A stretch of 64,000 bases of DNA from Nitrincola salilacus (GCF_046271865.1 NZ_CP176580.1:930001-994000), one strand, 5' to 3'. Positions 1-8,110 are shown, counted from the first letter of the stretch. Numbers and translations: made by a program. The notes: a model not told the origin generated them from the sequence alone.

Positions 1-1059
1 GCCTGCGCCCTGCGCGATCTGCACTGGGGTGATCGCATCACCTACTCGCGTAAAGTTTTCGTACCTCTGACCAACATGTGCCGCGATACCTGCGGTTACT
101 GCACCTTCGTTAAACACCCCGACCATCCTCAAGCACGCATCATGACACCCGATCAGGTGATGGCCGTGGTGCATGAAGGTGAGCGTATGGGTTGCAAGGA
201 GGTGCTGTTCAGCCTGGGTGAGAAGCCAGAGCTGCGTTATCCACAGGCGCGTGAGGCATTAGCGCAGTTAGGCTACACCTCGATGGTCGATTATCTGCAC
301 GACATGTGTGAGCGGGTGATCAATGAAAGCAGCCTGCTGCCACATGTTAATGCCGGTACGCTGTCATCCGAAGATATCCGCAAATTAAAACCGGTCAGTG
401 CCAGCATGGGGATGATGCTGGAGAACGTCAGCCGTCGTCTGCTGGTCAAGGGTGAAGCGCACTATGCCTGCCCAGATAAGGTGCCGGTGCAGCGATTGCG
501 TACGCTGGAGCGTGCCGGGCGCCAAAATGTACCTTTCACCACGGGCATCCTGATCGGTATCGGTGAGAACTGGACCGAGCGAGTCGACAGCCTGATCGCC
601 ATCAACGAGATCCATCAGCGTTATGGCCATATCCAGGAGGTGATCGTACAGAACTTCTGTGCCAAGCCCGGCACTGCGATGGCCAACTCACCCGAGCCGG
701 ATCTCGACGATATGCTGCGTACCCTGGCGGTGGCGCGGCTGCTGCTCGATCCCTCTATCAGCCTGCAGGCACCACCGAATCTTCAGCAGCGCTACAGTGC
801 CTATCTCAACTCCGGGATCAATGACTGGGGCGGTATCTCCCCCTTGACGCTGGATCATATCAATCCTGAAAAAGCCTGGCCCCAGATCGCTCAACTTGCA
901 ACAGCCACTGCCGCCTGTGGGCACCGTCTGCAGGAGCGGCTGGCAGTCTATCCCCAGTATCAGAATCTACCGGAGCGTTACTTCCTGCCCCGTGTGGCTG
1001 AGCGGGTGGAGCAGATCGCCCGGGTCGATGGTCTGGCATCGGTGCAGTACTGCCAGTAG
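1..1059 (+). CDS. cofG: FO synthase subunit 1 (7,8-didemethyl-8-hydroxy-5-deazariboflavin synthase), 5'-truncated
   Basis: Radical-SAM half of FO synthase; with CofH it builds the deazaflavin chromophore of F420 from 5-amino-6-ribitylamino-uracil and tyrosine. The frame is open from base 1, so the N-terminus lies outside the window; 352 residues are visible. The SAM-cluster motif CRDTCGYC (C-x3-C-x2-C) is at visible residues 27-34. Further on are a glycine-rich GILIGIGE strand and the C-terminal segment GINDWGGISPLT, typical of the CofG/CofH/MqnC group. It is the first visible gene of the operon and sits 55 bp before cofH. Separate cofG and cofH genes are the archaeal/proteobacterial arrangement, whereas actinobacteria use a fused FbiC. 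Family assignment is secure; the true start cannot be seen. Confidence 0.95.
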   Translation, partial: ACALRDLHWGDRITYSRKVFVPLTNMCRDTCGYCTFVKHPDHPQARIMTPDQVMAVVHEGERMGCKEVLFSLGEKPELRYPQAREALAQLGYTSMVDYLHDMCERVINESSLLPHVNAGTLSSEDIRKLKPVSASMGMMLENVSRRLLVKGEAHYACPDKVPVQRLRTLERAGRQNVPFTTGILIGIGENWTERVDSLIAINEIHQRYGHIQEVIVQNFCAKPGTAMANSPEPDLDDMLRTLAVARLLLDPSISLQAPPNLQQRYSAYLNSGINDWGGISPLTLDHINPEKAWPQIAQLATATAACGHRLQERLAVYPQYQNLPERYFLPRVAERVEQIARVDGLASVQYCQ

Positions 1060-1114
1060 GTATCTAGTGGCTATCGAGCCAAGGCACACGCATACAGTTT
1101 TCAAGGAGAGCATC

Positions 1115-2407
1115 ATGGGTATTTTCGAACAGCAACACGTTATTGCCAGAGGCCCCCGCAGTGTGGATATGCAGGCACGCCTTGGCAGTGGTATTCATGC
1201 CCGGTTGGCGCAGATCAACCCTCAAGTGAGCCATATACTGGCACGGGCGCTGGAGGGGGAAGAGATATCCGAAGCCGAGGCGGTGGTGCTGTTTAATACT
1301 CAAGGTGCTGAGCTGGATGCACTGGTCGCCACGGCCGATCTGGTTCGTCAGCAGGCGGTCGGAGATCGCGGTAGCTTTGTTATCACGCGCAATATCAACT
1401 TCACCAACGTCTGCTACATGGGCTGCAAATTCTGCGGCTTTGCCAAGCGCAAGGGCGATGCCGATGCTGAGCTGTTGTCGATGGAGGAGGTGGCCAAACG
1501 GGCGCAGGAAGCCTGGGATCGCGGCGCCAGCGAAGTCTGCATTCAGGGCGGTCTGCATCCCAATATCGATGGCAGCCACTATCGTAATATCCTCAAGGCG
1601 ATCAAGCAGCAGGTGCCGGATATGCATATCCATGCCTTCTCGCCCTTTGAAATCTGGTTCGGTGCACACAAGAACAAAGTGACCACGGCTGAATTTATTC
1701 AGGACCTGATTGATCACGGCCTGGGCTCCATGCCGGGCACTGCAGCCGAGATTCTGGATGTCGAGATCCGCCAGCAGCTCACCAAAGACAAGCTGACCAC
1801 TGAACAGTGGGTTGAGATCATCACCACGGCCCATCAACTCGGGCTGCCGACCACTTCGACGATCATGTATGGCCATATTGATGAGCCACGTCATTGGGCG
1901 GCGCATATTGCCCTGCTGCGCGATATTCAGAAGCGTACCGGCGGCTTTACTGAGTTTGTGCCGCTGGGCTTTGTGCATTACGAGTCGCCGCTCTTCACCG
2001 AACAGAAGAGCAATCAGATGCTGGTACGCCCCGGCCCGACGGCGGAAGAGAATATCCGTATGCATGCGGTTTCGCGTCTGATGCTGAACGGCTGGATCGA
2101 CAATATTCAGGCTTCCTGGGTCAAGCTGGGGCCGGATTATGCCCGCCAGATGCTGCGCGCTGGCGCCAACGATCTGGGTGGCACATTGATGAACGAGAGC
2201 ATTTCCCGCTCCTCCGGTGGCAAGCATGGTCAGGAGATAGTGCCTGACGATATGGTGCGCATGATCCGTCAGGCGGGTCTGACGCCTTACCGTCGCGGCA
2301 CGCTGTATCAGACGCTGGAAAACTTCGACCTGGCTGAGGTATCAGTCGCTCAGTCGACTCAGTGCGGCTATCAGCTGATTGCGACCAGCGCAGGAGGTGC
2401 GGCATGA
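1115..2407 (+). CDS. cofH: FO synthase subunit 2 (5-amino-6-(D-ribitylamino)uracil--L-tyrosine 4-hydroxyphenyl transferase)
   Basis: Second radical-SAM subunit of FO synthase, catalysing transfer of the tyrosine-derived hydroxybenzyl group to the ribityl-uracil. It has 430 residues; CYMGCKFC (C-x3-C-x2-C) starts at residue 100. ASEVCIQGGLHP and GTAAEILD, typical of CofH/MqnE-type enzymes, follow. I chose the ATG at 1115 because AAGGAGAG lies just upstream and the open frame before it overlaps cofG. The stop overlaps the cofD start (ATGA), which indicates translational coupling. The C-terminal NDLGGTLMNESISR segment is the usual family ending. Confident. Confidence 0.95.
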   Translation: MGIFEQQHVIARGPRSVDMQARLGSGIHARLAQINPQVSHILARALEGEEISEAEAVVLFNTQGAELDALVATADLVRQQAVGDRGSFVITRNINFTNVCYMGCKFCGFAKRKGDADAELLSMEEVAKRAQEAWDRGASEVCIQGGLHPNIDGSHYRNILKAIKQQVPDMHIHAFSPFEIWFGAHKNKVTTAEFIQDLIDHGLGSMPGTAAEILDVEIRQQLTKDKLTTEQWVEIITTAHQLGLPTTSTIMYGHIDEPRHWAAHIALLRDIQKRTGGFTEFVPLGFVHYESPLFTEQKSNQMLVRPGPTAEENIRMHAVSRLMLNGWIDNIQASWVKLGPDYARQMLRAGANDLGGTLMNESISRSSGGKHGQEIVPDDMVRMIRQAGLTPYRRGTLYQTLENFDLAEVSVAQSTQCGYQLIATSAGGAA

Positions 2408-3510
2408 ATGCTCAGACACAGATATCGGGCCAGATATCGGGTCAGATATCGGACCTCCCGAAACAGCCGCTGCGCATCACGTTACTGGCGGGTGGTGTCG
2501 GCGGCGCGAAGATGGCGGAAGGGCTGATGCATAGCCATTACTGCAATAGCCATTATTGCAACAGTCATTTTTGTAACAGCAATGAAAGTCAGAATAGCAA
2601 CCCGCTCAAGATCATCGGTAATGTCGCGGATGATCAGACCTTTCATGGCCTGTGGGTGTCACCCGATATCGACACCCTGATCTACACCCTGGCAGATATG
2701 ATCGATCGTGATAAGGGCTGGGGCCTGGCCGGTGATACGGACCATACGCTAAAAGCGCTGAATCGGCTGGGGCGTGAGACCTGGATGTTGCTCGGTGATC
2801 AGGATTTTGCCACGCATATCTATCGCACTGAGCAGCGCGCCTTGGGTGTACGGCCCAGCGAGATCGCTGCCAATATCGCCCGCCAACTGGGTGTGAAGGC
2901 CGAGATACTGCTGCCGACCGATGATGTGATTCAGAGCTGGGTCAGTACCGACAAGGGCTGGCTCGATTTTCAGGATTACTTTGTGCGTGAGCGCTGCGAG
3001 CCAGCCGTTAAAAGCTTCACTGTGATCGGCGCCGACAACGCTACACCGACACCGGAAGCGCTCAGGGCGATTGCCGAAGCCGATCTGCTGGTGCTGGCAC
3101 CGAGCAATCCGATCGCCAGTATCGGCGCCATTCTGGCGGTGCCCGGTATCCGACAGGCGGTGCTGGATACCAGCGCTTATCGTATCGCTGTCTCGCCACT
3201 GATCCAGGGCGAAACCGTCAAGGGTCCTGCCGACAAGATGATGCAGGCATCCGGGTTCAGTGCGGATGTGCTCGGGGTTGCCGACTGCTATCAAGGACTG
3301 ATCGATGGCATGTTGATCGATCAGTTGGATCGTGATGCGATCAGCCATCTGCAGGCACGAGGACTGGATGTGCTGGCAACCGATACGCTGATGCAGTCGC
3401 GTCAGAGCAAGATCCGCGTGGCAGAAACACTGGTGCAGTTTTATCTCAGCCACTGCCAGAGCCATTGTGGTCAGCGCTTAACCGAGTCACGGCAAGAGGG
3501 TGTGTCATGA
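2404..3510 (+). CDS. cofD: 2-phospho-L-lactate transferase-type enzyme (F420-0 / dehydro-F420-0 synthase) with two repeat insertions
   Basis: CofD/FbiA joins the activated phospho-organic acid (LPPG, EPPG or 3-phosphoglyceryl-PPG, depending on CofC) to FO. The protein has 368 residues. The nucleotide-binding start LLAGGVGGAKMAEGL is at about residues 27-41, and NVADDQTFHGLWVSPDIDT and LAPSNPIASIGAIL match the family. Oddities: a three-fold ISGQ repeat before the core (residues 7-17), and a His/Cys/Asn-rich insertion of HYCNS units at about residues 43-66, directly after the first glycine loop where homologues usually continue into the next strand. Start and stop overlap cofH and cofC by ATGA. 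Function is confident; the effect of the insertions is unknown. Confidence 0.93.
   Translation: MNAQTQISGQISGQISDLPKQPLRITLLAGGVGGAKMAEGLMHSHYCNSHYCNSHFCNSNESQNSNPLKIIGNVADDQTFHGLWVSPDIDTLIYTLADMIDRDKGWGLAGDTDHTLKALNRLGRETWMLLGDQDFATHIYRTEQRALGVRPSEIAANIARQLGVKAEILLPTDDVIQSWVSTDKGWLDFQDYFVRERCEPAVKSFTVIGADNATPTPEALRAIAEADLLVLAPSNPIASIGAILAVPGIRQAVLDTSAYRIAVSPLIQGETVKGPADKMMQASGFSADVLGVADCYQGLIDGMLIDQLDRDAISHLQARGLDVLATDTLMQSRQSKIRVAETLVQFYLSHCQSHCGQRLTESRQEGVS
2419..2454 (+). repeat. Three tandem 12-bp repeats in the cofD 5' end
   Basis: Three consecutive in-frame copies of CAGATATCGGGY (2419-2430, 2431-2442, 2443-2454; the last diverges at its end) encode repeated Q-I-S-G. The copies are nearly identical at the DNA level, which suggests recent slippage-type expansion at the N-terminus ahead of the conserved core. 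Confidence 0.85.
2536..2580 (+). repeat. Three tandem 15-bp repeats inside cofD (HYCNS / HFCNS units)
   Basis: Three in-frame 15-bp units (2536-2550, 2551-2565, 2566-2580) encode H-Y-C-N-S, H-Y-C-N-S and H-F-C-N-S. Third positions differ between copies (TAC/TAT, TGC/TGT, AAT/AAC, AGC/AGT) while the peptide is kept. That could reflect age plus protein-level constraint rather than fresh slippage. They form most of the insertion in CofD. Confidence 0.85.
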
Positions 3511-4190
3511 GCACCTGCATCGTGATTCCGATGAAGGCACCTGCGTCTGCCAAGCGACGTTTGTCAGGGGTGCTGAGTGGGGCCCAGCGTGAAGCGGTTG
3601 CGCTTGCGCTGTACCGGCAGACCCTGACCTTTTTTGCCCGTCATTTCAGCGAGACGCCAGTGCTGGTGGTCAGTGCATCGCAACAGATAGCCGATATCGC
3701 GGTGAGCCATGGCGCACATGTGCTACTGGAACCTGTTTTGACTGACGCTGAACGAACCTTGCTGCTGGCTGGTGACAAGGAGGCAGGACTCAACCATGCC
3801 GTTACTCTGGCTGCGCACTGGTGTCGTGACCAGGGCTTCGAGTCTCAATTGCTGCTGCCGGCTGATATTGCAGAGCTGAATGTTGCCGAGATTCGTCATC
3901 TGCTGAACGCCGCGGGTGAGATGCCATCAGTGGTTGTCTGTCCTGCCCATGATGGCGGCACCAATGCGCTGCTGACTTCTCCACCGGGAGTGATCCCTTT
4001 TCGTTTCGGCAAACAATCCAGTCGGGCACATCTGGCCGAGGCGCACCAGCGAGCCATCCCGGCGCGATTGCTGACACTGGCTCAACTGACGCGTGATATC
4101 GACACACCGGATGATCTGCGCCACTGGCAAGGCTGCCTGACAGCGATCCCGGCACCTGCCATCACTTCACCAGCGAGGCTTAACGGATGA
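3507..4190 (+). CDS. cofC: Phospholactate/PEP/3-phosphoglycerate guanylyltransferase
   Basis: CofC/FbiD activates a phosphorylated C3 acid with GTP for transfer by CofD. It has 227 residues. The MobA-like nucleotidyltransferase start IVIPMKAPASAKRRLSGVL is at residues 4-22; PADIAELN (metal-binding Asp) and CPAHDGGTNALL are further family motifs. The ending TRDIDTPDDL is also typical. The ATG at 3507 overlaps the cofD stop (ATGA). Which C3 acid it uses (2-phospholactate, PEP or 3-phosphoglycerate) cannot be read reliably from sequence; 3-PG is known from some Gram-negative F420 producers, so the product could be 3PG-F420. Family confident, substrate open. Confidence 0.92.
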   Translation: MSTCIVIPMKAPASAKRRLSGVLSGAQREAVALALYRQTLTFFARHFSETPVLVVSASQQIADIAVSHGAHVLLEPVLTDAERTLLLAGDKEAGLNHAVTLAAHWCRDQGFESQLLLPADIAELNVAEIRHLLNAAGEMPSVVVCPAHDGGTNALLTSPPGVIPFRFGKQSSRAHLAEAHQRAIPARLLTLAQLTRDIDTPDDLRHWQGCLTAIPAPAITSPARLNG

Positions 4191-4960
4191 ACGGACAGAT
4201 CACATTACAGACCCTCCCGGGCATCCCCGATATTCATCCCGGTGATGATCTGGTGGAAACCCTGCTGGCCGCACTGGATCGTGGCCGCATCACGCTGGGA
4301 GACGGCGACATTCTGGTGATCGCACATAAGGTGGTGTCCAAGGCGGAAGGGCGGATCGTCAATCTGGCTGATGTCACTCCGTCGGAGCAGGCACTGCAAC
4401 TGAGCGACACGCTGAGCAAGGACCCGCGCAAGATCGAGGTGATCCTGTCCGAATCGCGCCGTGTGGTGCGTGCCGTGAAACGGCCTGGGCAAGAGGAGGG
4501 CACGCTGATCGCCGAGCATCGGCTGGGCTTTATCTGCGCTAATGCCGCGGTGGATGAATCCAATGTCGATATGCCGGGGCATGTGATTCTGCTGCCGATC
4601 GATCCTGATGCCAGTGCCCGTCGTCTTTGCGAGGGTCTGGAGCAGGCCAGTGGCAAACGGCTTGGCGTCGTGATTACCGACACCTTCGGCAGACCCTGGC
4701 GCATGGGGTTGGTGAATGTTGCGATCGGGCTGGCCAGGGTGCCGAGCAAAATTGATCTGGCCGGTGAATCCGATGCCTATGGTCGCGAGCTGAAAGTGAC
4801 CGTGCCGGCACTGGCCGATGAGCTGGCTGCCGCATCCGGTTTGCTGATGAGCAAGGAGGGCAAGGTGCCCGCATTGATTTTTAAAGGGGTTGAGTGGACG
4901 CCGGACAACAGTTCTGCCCTCGACCTGATCAGACCCCAACTGGAGGATTTATTCAGATGA
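4187..4960 (+). CDS. cofE: F420-0:gamma-glutamyl ligase (coenzyme F420:L-glutamate ligase)
   Basis: Adds gamma-linked glutamates to F420-0 using GTP. It has 257 residues, the length of stand-alone CofE; there is no C-terminal nitroreductase-like (FbiB) extension. Visible family segments are GDGDILVIAHKVVSKAEGR (about residues 38-56), ANAAVDESN and VITDTFGRPWRMG. The start overlaps cofC by ATGA and the stop overlaps the next gene the same way. Confident. Confidence 0.94.
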   Translation: MNGQITLQTLPGIPDIHPGDDLVETLLAALDRGRITLGDGDILVIAHKVVSKAEGRIVNLADVTPSEQALQLSDTLSKDPRKIEVILSESRRVVRAVKRPGQEEGTLIAEHRLGFICANAAVDESNVDMPGHVILLPIDPDASARRLCEGLEQASGKRLGVVITDTFGRPWRMGLVNVAIGLARVPSKIDLAGESDAYGRELKVTVPALADELAAASGLLMSKEGKVPALIFKGVEWTPDNSSALDLIRPQLEDLFR

Positions 4961-5625
4961 CAATCGCAATTCTTGGCGGTACCGGCCCTCAGGGCAAGGG
5001 GTTGGCCCTGCGCTTTGCAGCGGCTGGCGTGGATGTGGTGCTCGGCTCACGCGATGCTGAGCGCGCAGCAGAGATCGCCACCGAACTGAACCAGCAGATC
5101 CCCGGCGCAACCGGCATTATCACTGGCACCGATAATGAGGGGGCAGTGGCTGCCGCCGAGCGAATGGTGATTCTCGCCGTGCCCTACGCTGCCCACAACG
5201 CCACGCTGGAAGCGATCCGCAGCCAGCTCAGCGGCAAGATTCTGGTGGATATCGTGGTGCCACTGAAGCAGGGCGACCCGAAACTGGTGGATATGCCGCC
5301 CGAAGGCTCTGCCACCGAAGCCGCTCAGGCGCTACTGGGTGATGAGATCCCGGTGATCGGAGCGCTGCATAACGTCTCGGCCACCACCTTGAGTCAGCTC
5401 GATCATTCGATCAACTGCGACATCCTGGTCTGCGGCAATGATCTGGCGGCACGTGAAGAGGTGATCACACTGATCGAGAAACTGGATGTGAAAGCCTACA
5501 ACGCAGGCCCTGCACAGAGTGCGCGCTGCATCGAGGCGATTACCCCGATTCTGATCCGGATCAATATCTCCAAAAAAGTCCCGTTTACCCATGCAGGCAT
5601 ACGGATTGCACCACCGAATCAATAA
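4957..5625 (+). CDS. npdG: F420H2:NADP+ oxidoreductase (NADPH-dependent F420 reductase)
   Basis: Rossmann-fold enzyme that exchanges hydride between NADPH and F420, keeping the cofactor reduced. It has 222 residues. The dinucleotide-binding loop ILGGTGPQGKGLALRF is at residues 4-19, followed by VVLGSRDAERA, the usual NADP-phosphate-binding region, and VIGALHNVSATTL. The ATG at 4957 overlaps the cofE stop (ATGA). Its place in the operon gives the host a dedicated route from NADPH to F420H2. Confident on family; the physiological direction is inferred. Confidence 0.92.
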   Translation: MTIAILGGTGPQGKGLALRFAAAGVDVVLGSRDAERAAEIATELNQQIPGATGIITGTDNEGAVAAAERMVILAVPYAAHNATLEAIRSQLSGKILVDIVVPLKQGDPKLVDMPPEGSATEAAQALLGDEIPVIGALHNVSATTLSQLDHSINCDILVCGNDLAAREEVITLIEKLDVKAYNAGPAQSARCIEAITPILIRINISKKVPFTHAGIRIAPPNQ

Positions 5626-5650
5626 AAACAACTGTTCAGGAGTAAGCACA

Positions 5651-6655
5651 ATGGAATTTGGAATTACCTTCAAGGGCTTTGTCAGCCCGTCTCGCGCCCG
5701 TAATCTGGTTCGTCAGGCTGAAGAAGCCGGCTTCACCCACTGCTGGTTCTACGACTCGCACGTGCTCTGGCGTGAGTGCTATCCCGCCATCGCCATGTGC
5801 ATGGAGCACACAAAGAAGATGAAGTTCGGCCCCTGTGTCACCAACCCCAATTCGCGGGACTGGTCCGTTGCCGCCAGCCTGTTTGCCAGCCTCGCGTTGC
5901 AGAGTGAAGGGCGCTTTGTGGTAGGCCTCGGTCGTGGCGACAGTGCCATGCGCGTGATGGGCAAAAAACCCGCCACCTTGGCGCGTGTCGCCGAGTTCAC
6001 TCAGAAGGTGAAGGCAATGGTGCGCGGTGAAGAGGTGCAGTATGGCGAAAGCCCGGAAGCGGTCAAATTCCCCTGGGCAAACGGCTACGAGCTGCCGGTG
6101 CATATCGGTGCCTATGGCCCGATGGCACTGAAAACGGCCGGTGAAGTGGGCGATGGCGTGATTCTGCAGATCGCAGAGCCTGCGCTGGTGAAATGGTTTG
6201 CCGATCAGGCGATTGATGCAGGTAAGGAAGCAGGACGTGATATGTCTAACTTCCAGGTGATCGCTGCGGCACCTGCCTTTACCGGTGATATGGATAAATG
6301 TCTGGAAGCAACCAAATGGTTCCCGGCGATGGTCGGCAACCATGTGGCCGATATCGTTGAGAAATACGGTGCCCACAGCGGCCTGGTGCCGGAGAGTCTG
6401 ACCGCCTATATCGAACAGCGTAAAGGTTATGACTATTCCAAGCATGGTCAGAGCGATAACCCCTATCTGGACTTTATCACCGACGAGATTGTTGAAAGCT
6501 TCTGCGTCCTCGGCGGTATCGATGCTCATATCGCCAAACTGCTGGAGCTGGAAAAAGCCGGTACCACTCAGTTCAACATCTATCTGGATAATGGCGACGA
6601 AGAGCGGATCATTGCCGACTATGGCAACAAGATCATCCCGCATTTTTCACGCTGA
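5651..6655 (+). CDS. LLM-class F420-dependent oxidoreductase (CPS_4043-like family)
   Basis: 334-residue TIM-barrel protein of the bacterial luciferase-like superfamily, related to methylene-tetrahydromethanopterin reductase (Mer). N-terminal EFGITFKGFVSPSRARNLVRQ, then AEEAGFTHCWFYDSH, GPCVTNPNSRD and FVVGLGRGDSA are F420-type LLM signatures. CAGGAG sits before the ATG at 5651, 25 bp after npdG. I recall a described proteobacterial clade of this kind (named after Colwellia CPS_4043) that is often the only F420-dependent LLM enzyme in its genome; its substrate is unknown. The neighbouring carbamoyl-amidohydrolase suggests action on a ureide, hydantoin or pyrimidine derivative, which is inference. 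Confidence 0.88.
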   Translation: MEFGITFKGFVSPSRARNLVRQAEEAGFTHCWFYDSHVLWRECYPAIAMCMEHTKKMKFGPCVTNPNSRDWSVAASLFASLALQSEGRFVVGLGRGDSAMRVMGKKPATLARVAEFTQKVKAMVRGEEVQYGESPEAVKFPWANGYELPVHIGAYGPMALKTAGEVGDGVILQIAEPALVKWFADQAIDAGKEAGRDMSNFQVIAAAPAFTGDMDKCLEATKWFPAMVGNHVADIVEKYGAHSGLVPESLTAYIEQRKGYDYSKHGQSDNPYLDFITDEIVESFCVLGGIDAHIAKLLELEKAGTTQFNIYLDNGDEERIIADYGNKIIPHFSR

Positions 6656-6676
6656 AATCGATAGCAGGAGAGAGAC

Positions 6677-7906
6677 ATGAGCAAAATAACTGTTAATGGC
6701 GAACGCCTGTGGGATTCCATCATGGAGATGGGACAGATCGGAGCCACCCCGAAAGGGGGTGTTTGCCGTCTGGCACTGACCGATCTGGATAAGCAGGGGC
6801 GCGATCTGTTTGTCAGCTGGTGCAAGGAGGCCGGCTGCAGTATCCGTGTCGATAAGATGGGTAACATCTTTGCCCGCCGCGCAGGTCGTGACGACAGCCT
6901 GCCGCCGGTGGTGATGGGCAGCCATCTGGATACACAGCCGACGGGCGGCAAGTTTGATGGGATCTACGGTGTGCTGTCCGGCTTGGAGGTGATCCGTACC
7001 CTTAATGACCACAAGGTGGAGACCGATGCGCCGATTGAGGCTTCCGTCTGGACCAATGAAGAGGGATCGCGCTTCCCACCAGCCATGGTCGCTTCCGGCG
7101 TGTTCGCGGGTGTGTTTGATCTGGAGTATGGCCTGAGCCGTGCCGATCTGGATGGCAAGACCATGGGCGAAGAGCTGGCGCGTATCGGTTATGCCGGCGA
7201 GGATGACGTGGGCGGGCGTCCGTTCAAGGCGTTCTTCGAGGCACATATCGAGCAGGGCCCGATTCTGGAAGATGAAGGGATCACCATCGGCGTTGTCACT
7301 GATGCGCAGGGCCAGCGCTGGTATGAAGTGACCCTGACCGGTCAGGAAGCGCATGCCGGCCCAACCCCGATGGCACGCCGTAAGGATGCGCTGGTCGGTG
7401 CTGCGCGCATCATCAGTGCTGTGAACGAGATAGGCCTGCGCCATGCACCGCTGGCCTGCGCCACCGTTGGTCTGCTCAATGTGCACCCCAACTCACGCAA
7501 CGTCATCCCTGGTCAGGTGTTCTTCACTATCGACTTCCGCCACCCGGATGACAAGGTCCTGTCGGCAATGGACCACGAACTGCGTGAGATCTGCGAAAGC
7601 GTTGCCAATGATGTCGGGCTGGAGATGGCATTCGAGCAGATCTGGTACTCACCCCCGGTGCATTTCAACGAGTCCTGCGTTAATTCCGTGCGCGATGCGG
7701 CTATCGCTGCGGGACTCAGTCACCGTGACATTGTCAGCGGCGCCGGACACGACGCTTGCTACATCTCACGCGTTGCCCCGACGGCGATGGTGTTTGTCCC
7801 CTGCGAAAACGGCATCAGCCACAACGAGATAGAAAACGCCGATCCAGCGCATCTGGAAGCCGGCTGCAACGTTCTGCTGCAGGCGGTGCTTAACCAGGCG
7901 GGCTGA
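6677..7906 (+). CDS. M20-family Zn-dependent hydrolase (N-carbamoyl-L-amino-acid hydrolase / ureidopropionase / allantoate amidohydrolase type)
   Basis: 409-residue binuclear metallo-amidohydrolase. Metal ligands are readable: GSHLDTQPTGGKFDG (H83, D94), NEEGSRF (E128/E129), EAHIEQGP (H190) and a late GISHNE histidine. This HyuC/AmaB/PydC-like branch hydrolyses N-carbamoyl groups, releasing CO2 and ammonia. GGAGAG precedes the ATG, 21 bp after the LLM gene, so the two are probably co-transcribed. The exact substrate (carbamoyl amino acid, beta-ureidopropionate or allantoate) cannot be decided from sequence. Its position as the last gene of the F420 operon is the main clue to the pathway the cofactor serves. 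Confidence 0.88.
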   Translation: MSKITVNGERLWDSIMEMGQIGATPKGGVCRLALTDLDKQGRDLFVSWCKEAGCSIRVDKMGNIFARRAGRDDSLPPVVMGSHLDTQPTGGKFDGIYGVLSGLEVIRTLNDHKVETDAPIEASVWTNEEGSRFPPAMVASGVFAGVFDLEYGLSRADLDGKTMGEELARIGYAGEDDVGGRPFKAFFEAHIEQGPILEDEGITIGVVTDAQGQRWYEVTLTGQEAHAGPTPMARRKDALVGAARIISAVNEIGLRHAPLACATVGLLNVHPNSRNVIPGQVFFTIDFRHPDDKVLSAMDHELREICESVANDVGLEMAFEQIWYSPPVHFNESCVNSVRDAAIAAGLSHRDIVSGAGHDACYISRVAPTAMVFVPCENGISHNEIENADPAHLEAGCNVLLQAVLNQAG

Positions 7907-7940
7907 TCGGTTCCCTGTTACATCCATGACCCTCCCTTTT

Positions 7941-7984
7941 CTCCTTCCATTCCTGATGCTGCTGGAGATGGAAGGAGTTCTTTT
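7941..7984 (+). terminator. Intrinsic terminator of the F420 operon
   Basis: Perfect 10-bp inverted repeat CTCCTTCCAT (7941-7950) and ATGGAAGGAG (7968-7977) with a 17-nt loop, followed by TTCTTTT. It lies 35 bp after the hydrolase stop codon. Confidence 0.7.
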
Positions 7985-8063
7985 ACTGAAAATTTCTTTG
8001 CGCATATGTGACACATATATTAAGTTTAACGAGCAGTTAAGCTAGCCTTTTGATAGGCTATGA

Positions 8064-8110
8064 AGCGTTGTTTGGCCAACGCTGTGATATGAAACTTTAC
8101 CAACACAGCG
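8064..8110 (+). promoter_or_regulatory. Two overlapping, mutually exclusive inverted repeats before the HD-NTase module
   Basis: AGCGTTG (8064-8070) pairs with CAACGCT (8077-8083); overlapping it, CGCTGTG (8080-8086) pairs with CACAGCG (8104-8110). The two hairpins share bases 8080-8083 and cannot form together. They lie in the 332-bp gene-free stretch 7907-8238, about 130 bp before the HD gene. That stretch also holds the upstream operon's terminator and AT-rich -10-like boxes (TATATT at 8210, TATACT at 8227) with no good -35. Function unknown: operator pair, attenuator or chance. Confidence 0.4.

Noticed and set aside
1064..2227. Long minus-strand open frame of 387 codons antisense to cofH
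   Set aside because: It mirrors cofH in the antisense frame, has no recognisable domain or ribosome site, and cofH has intact radical-SAM motifs. Similar antisense frames opposite the LLM gene (5636-6643), cofE (4205-4939) and the E2 gene (37349-38113) were dropped for the same reason.
5651..6655. LLM gene as RutA (uracil monooxygenase)
   Set aside because: Sequence features are of the F420/Mer-like branch, it lies in an F420 operon, and no rutB-G genes are present.
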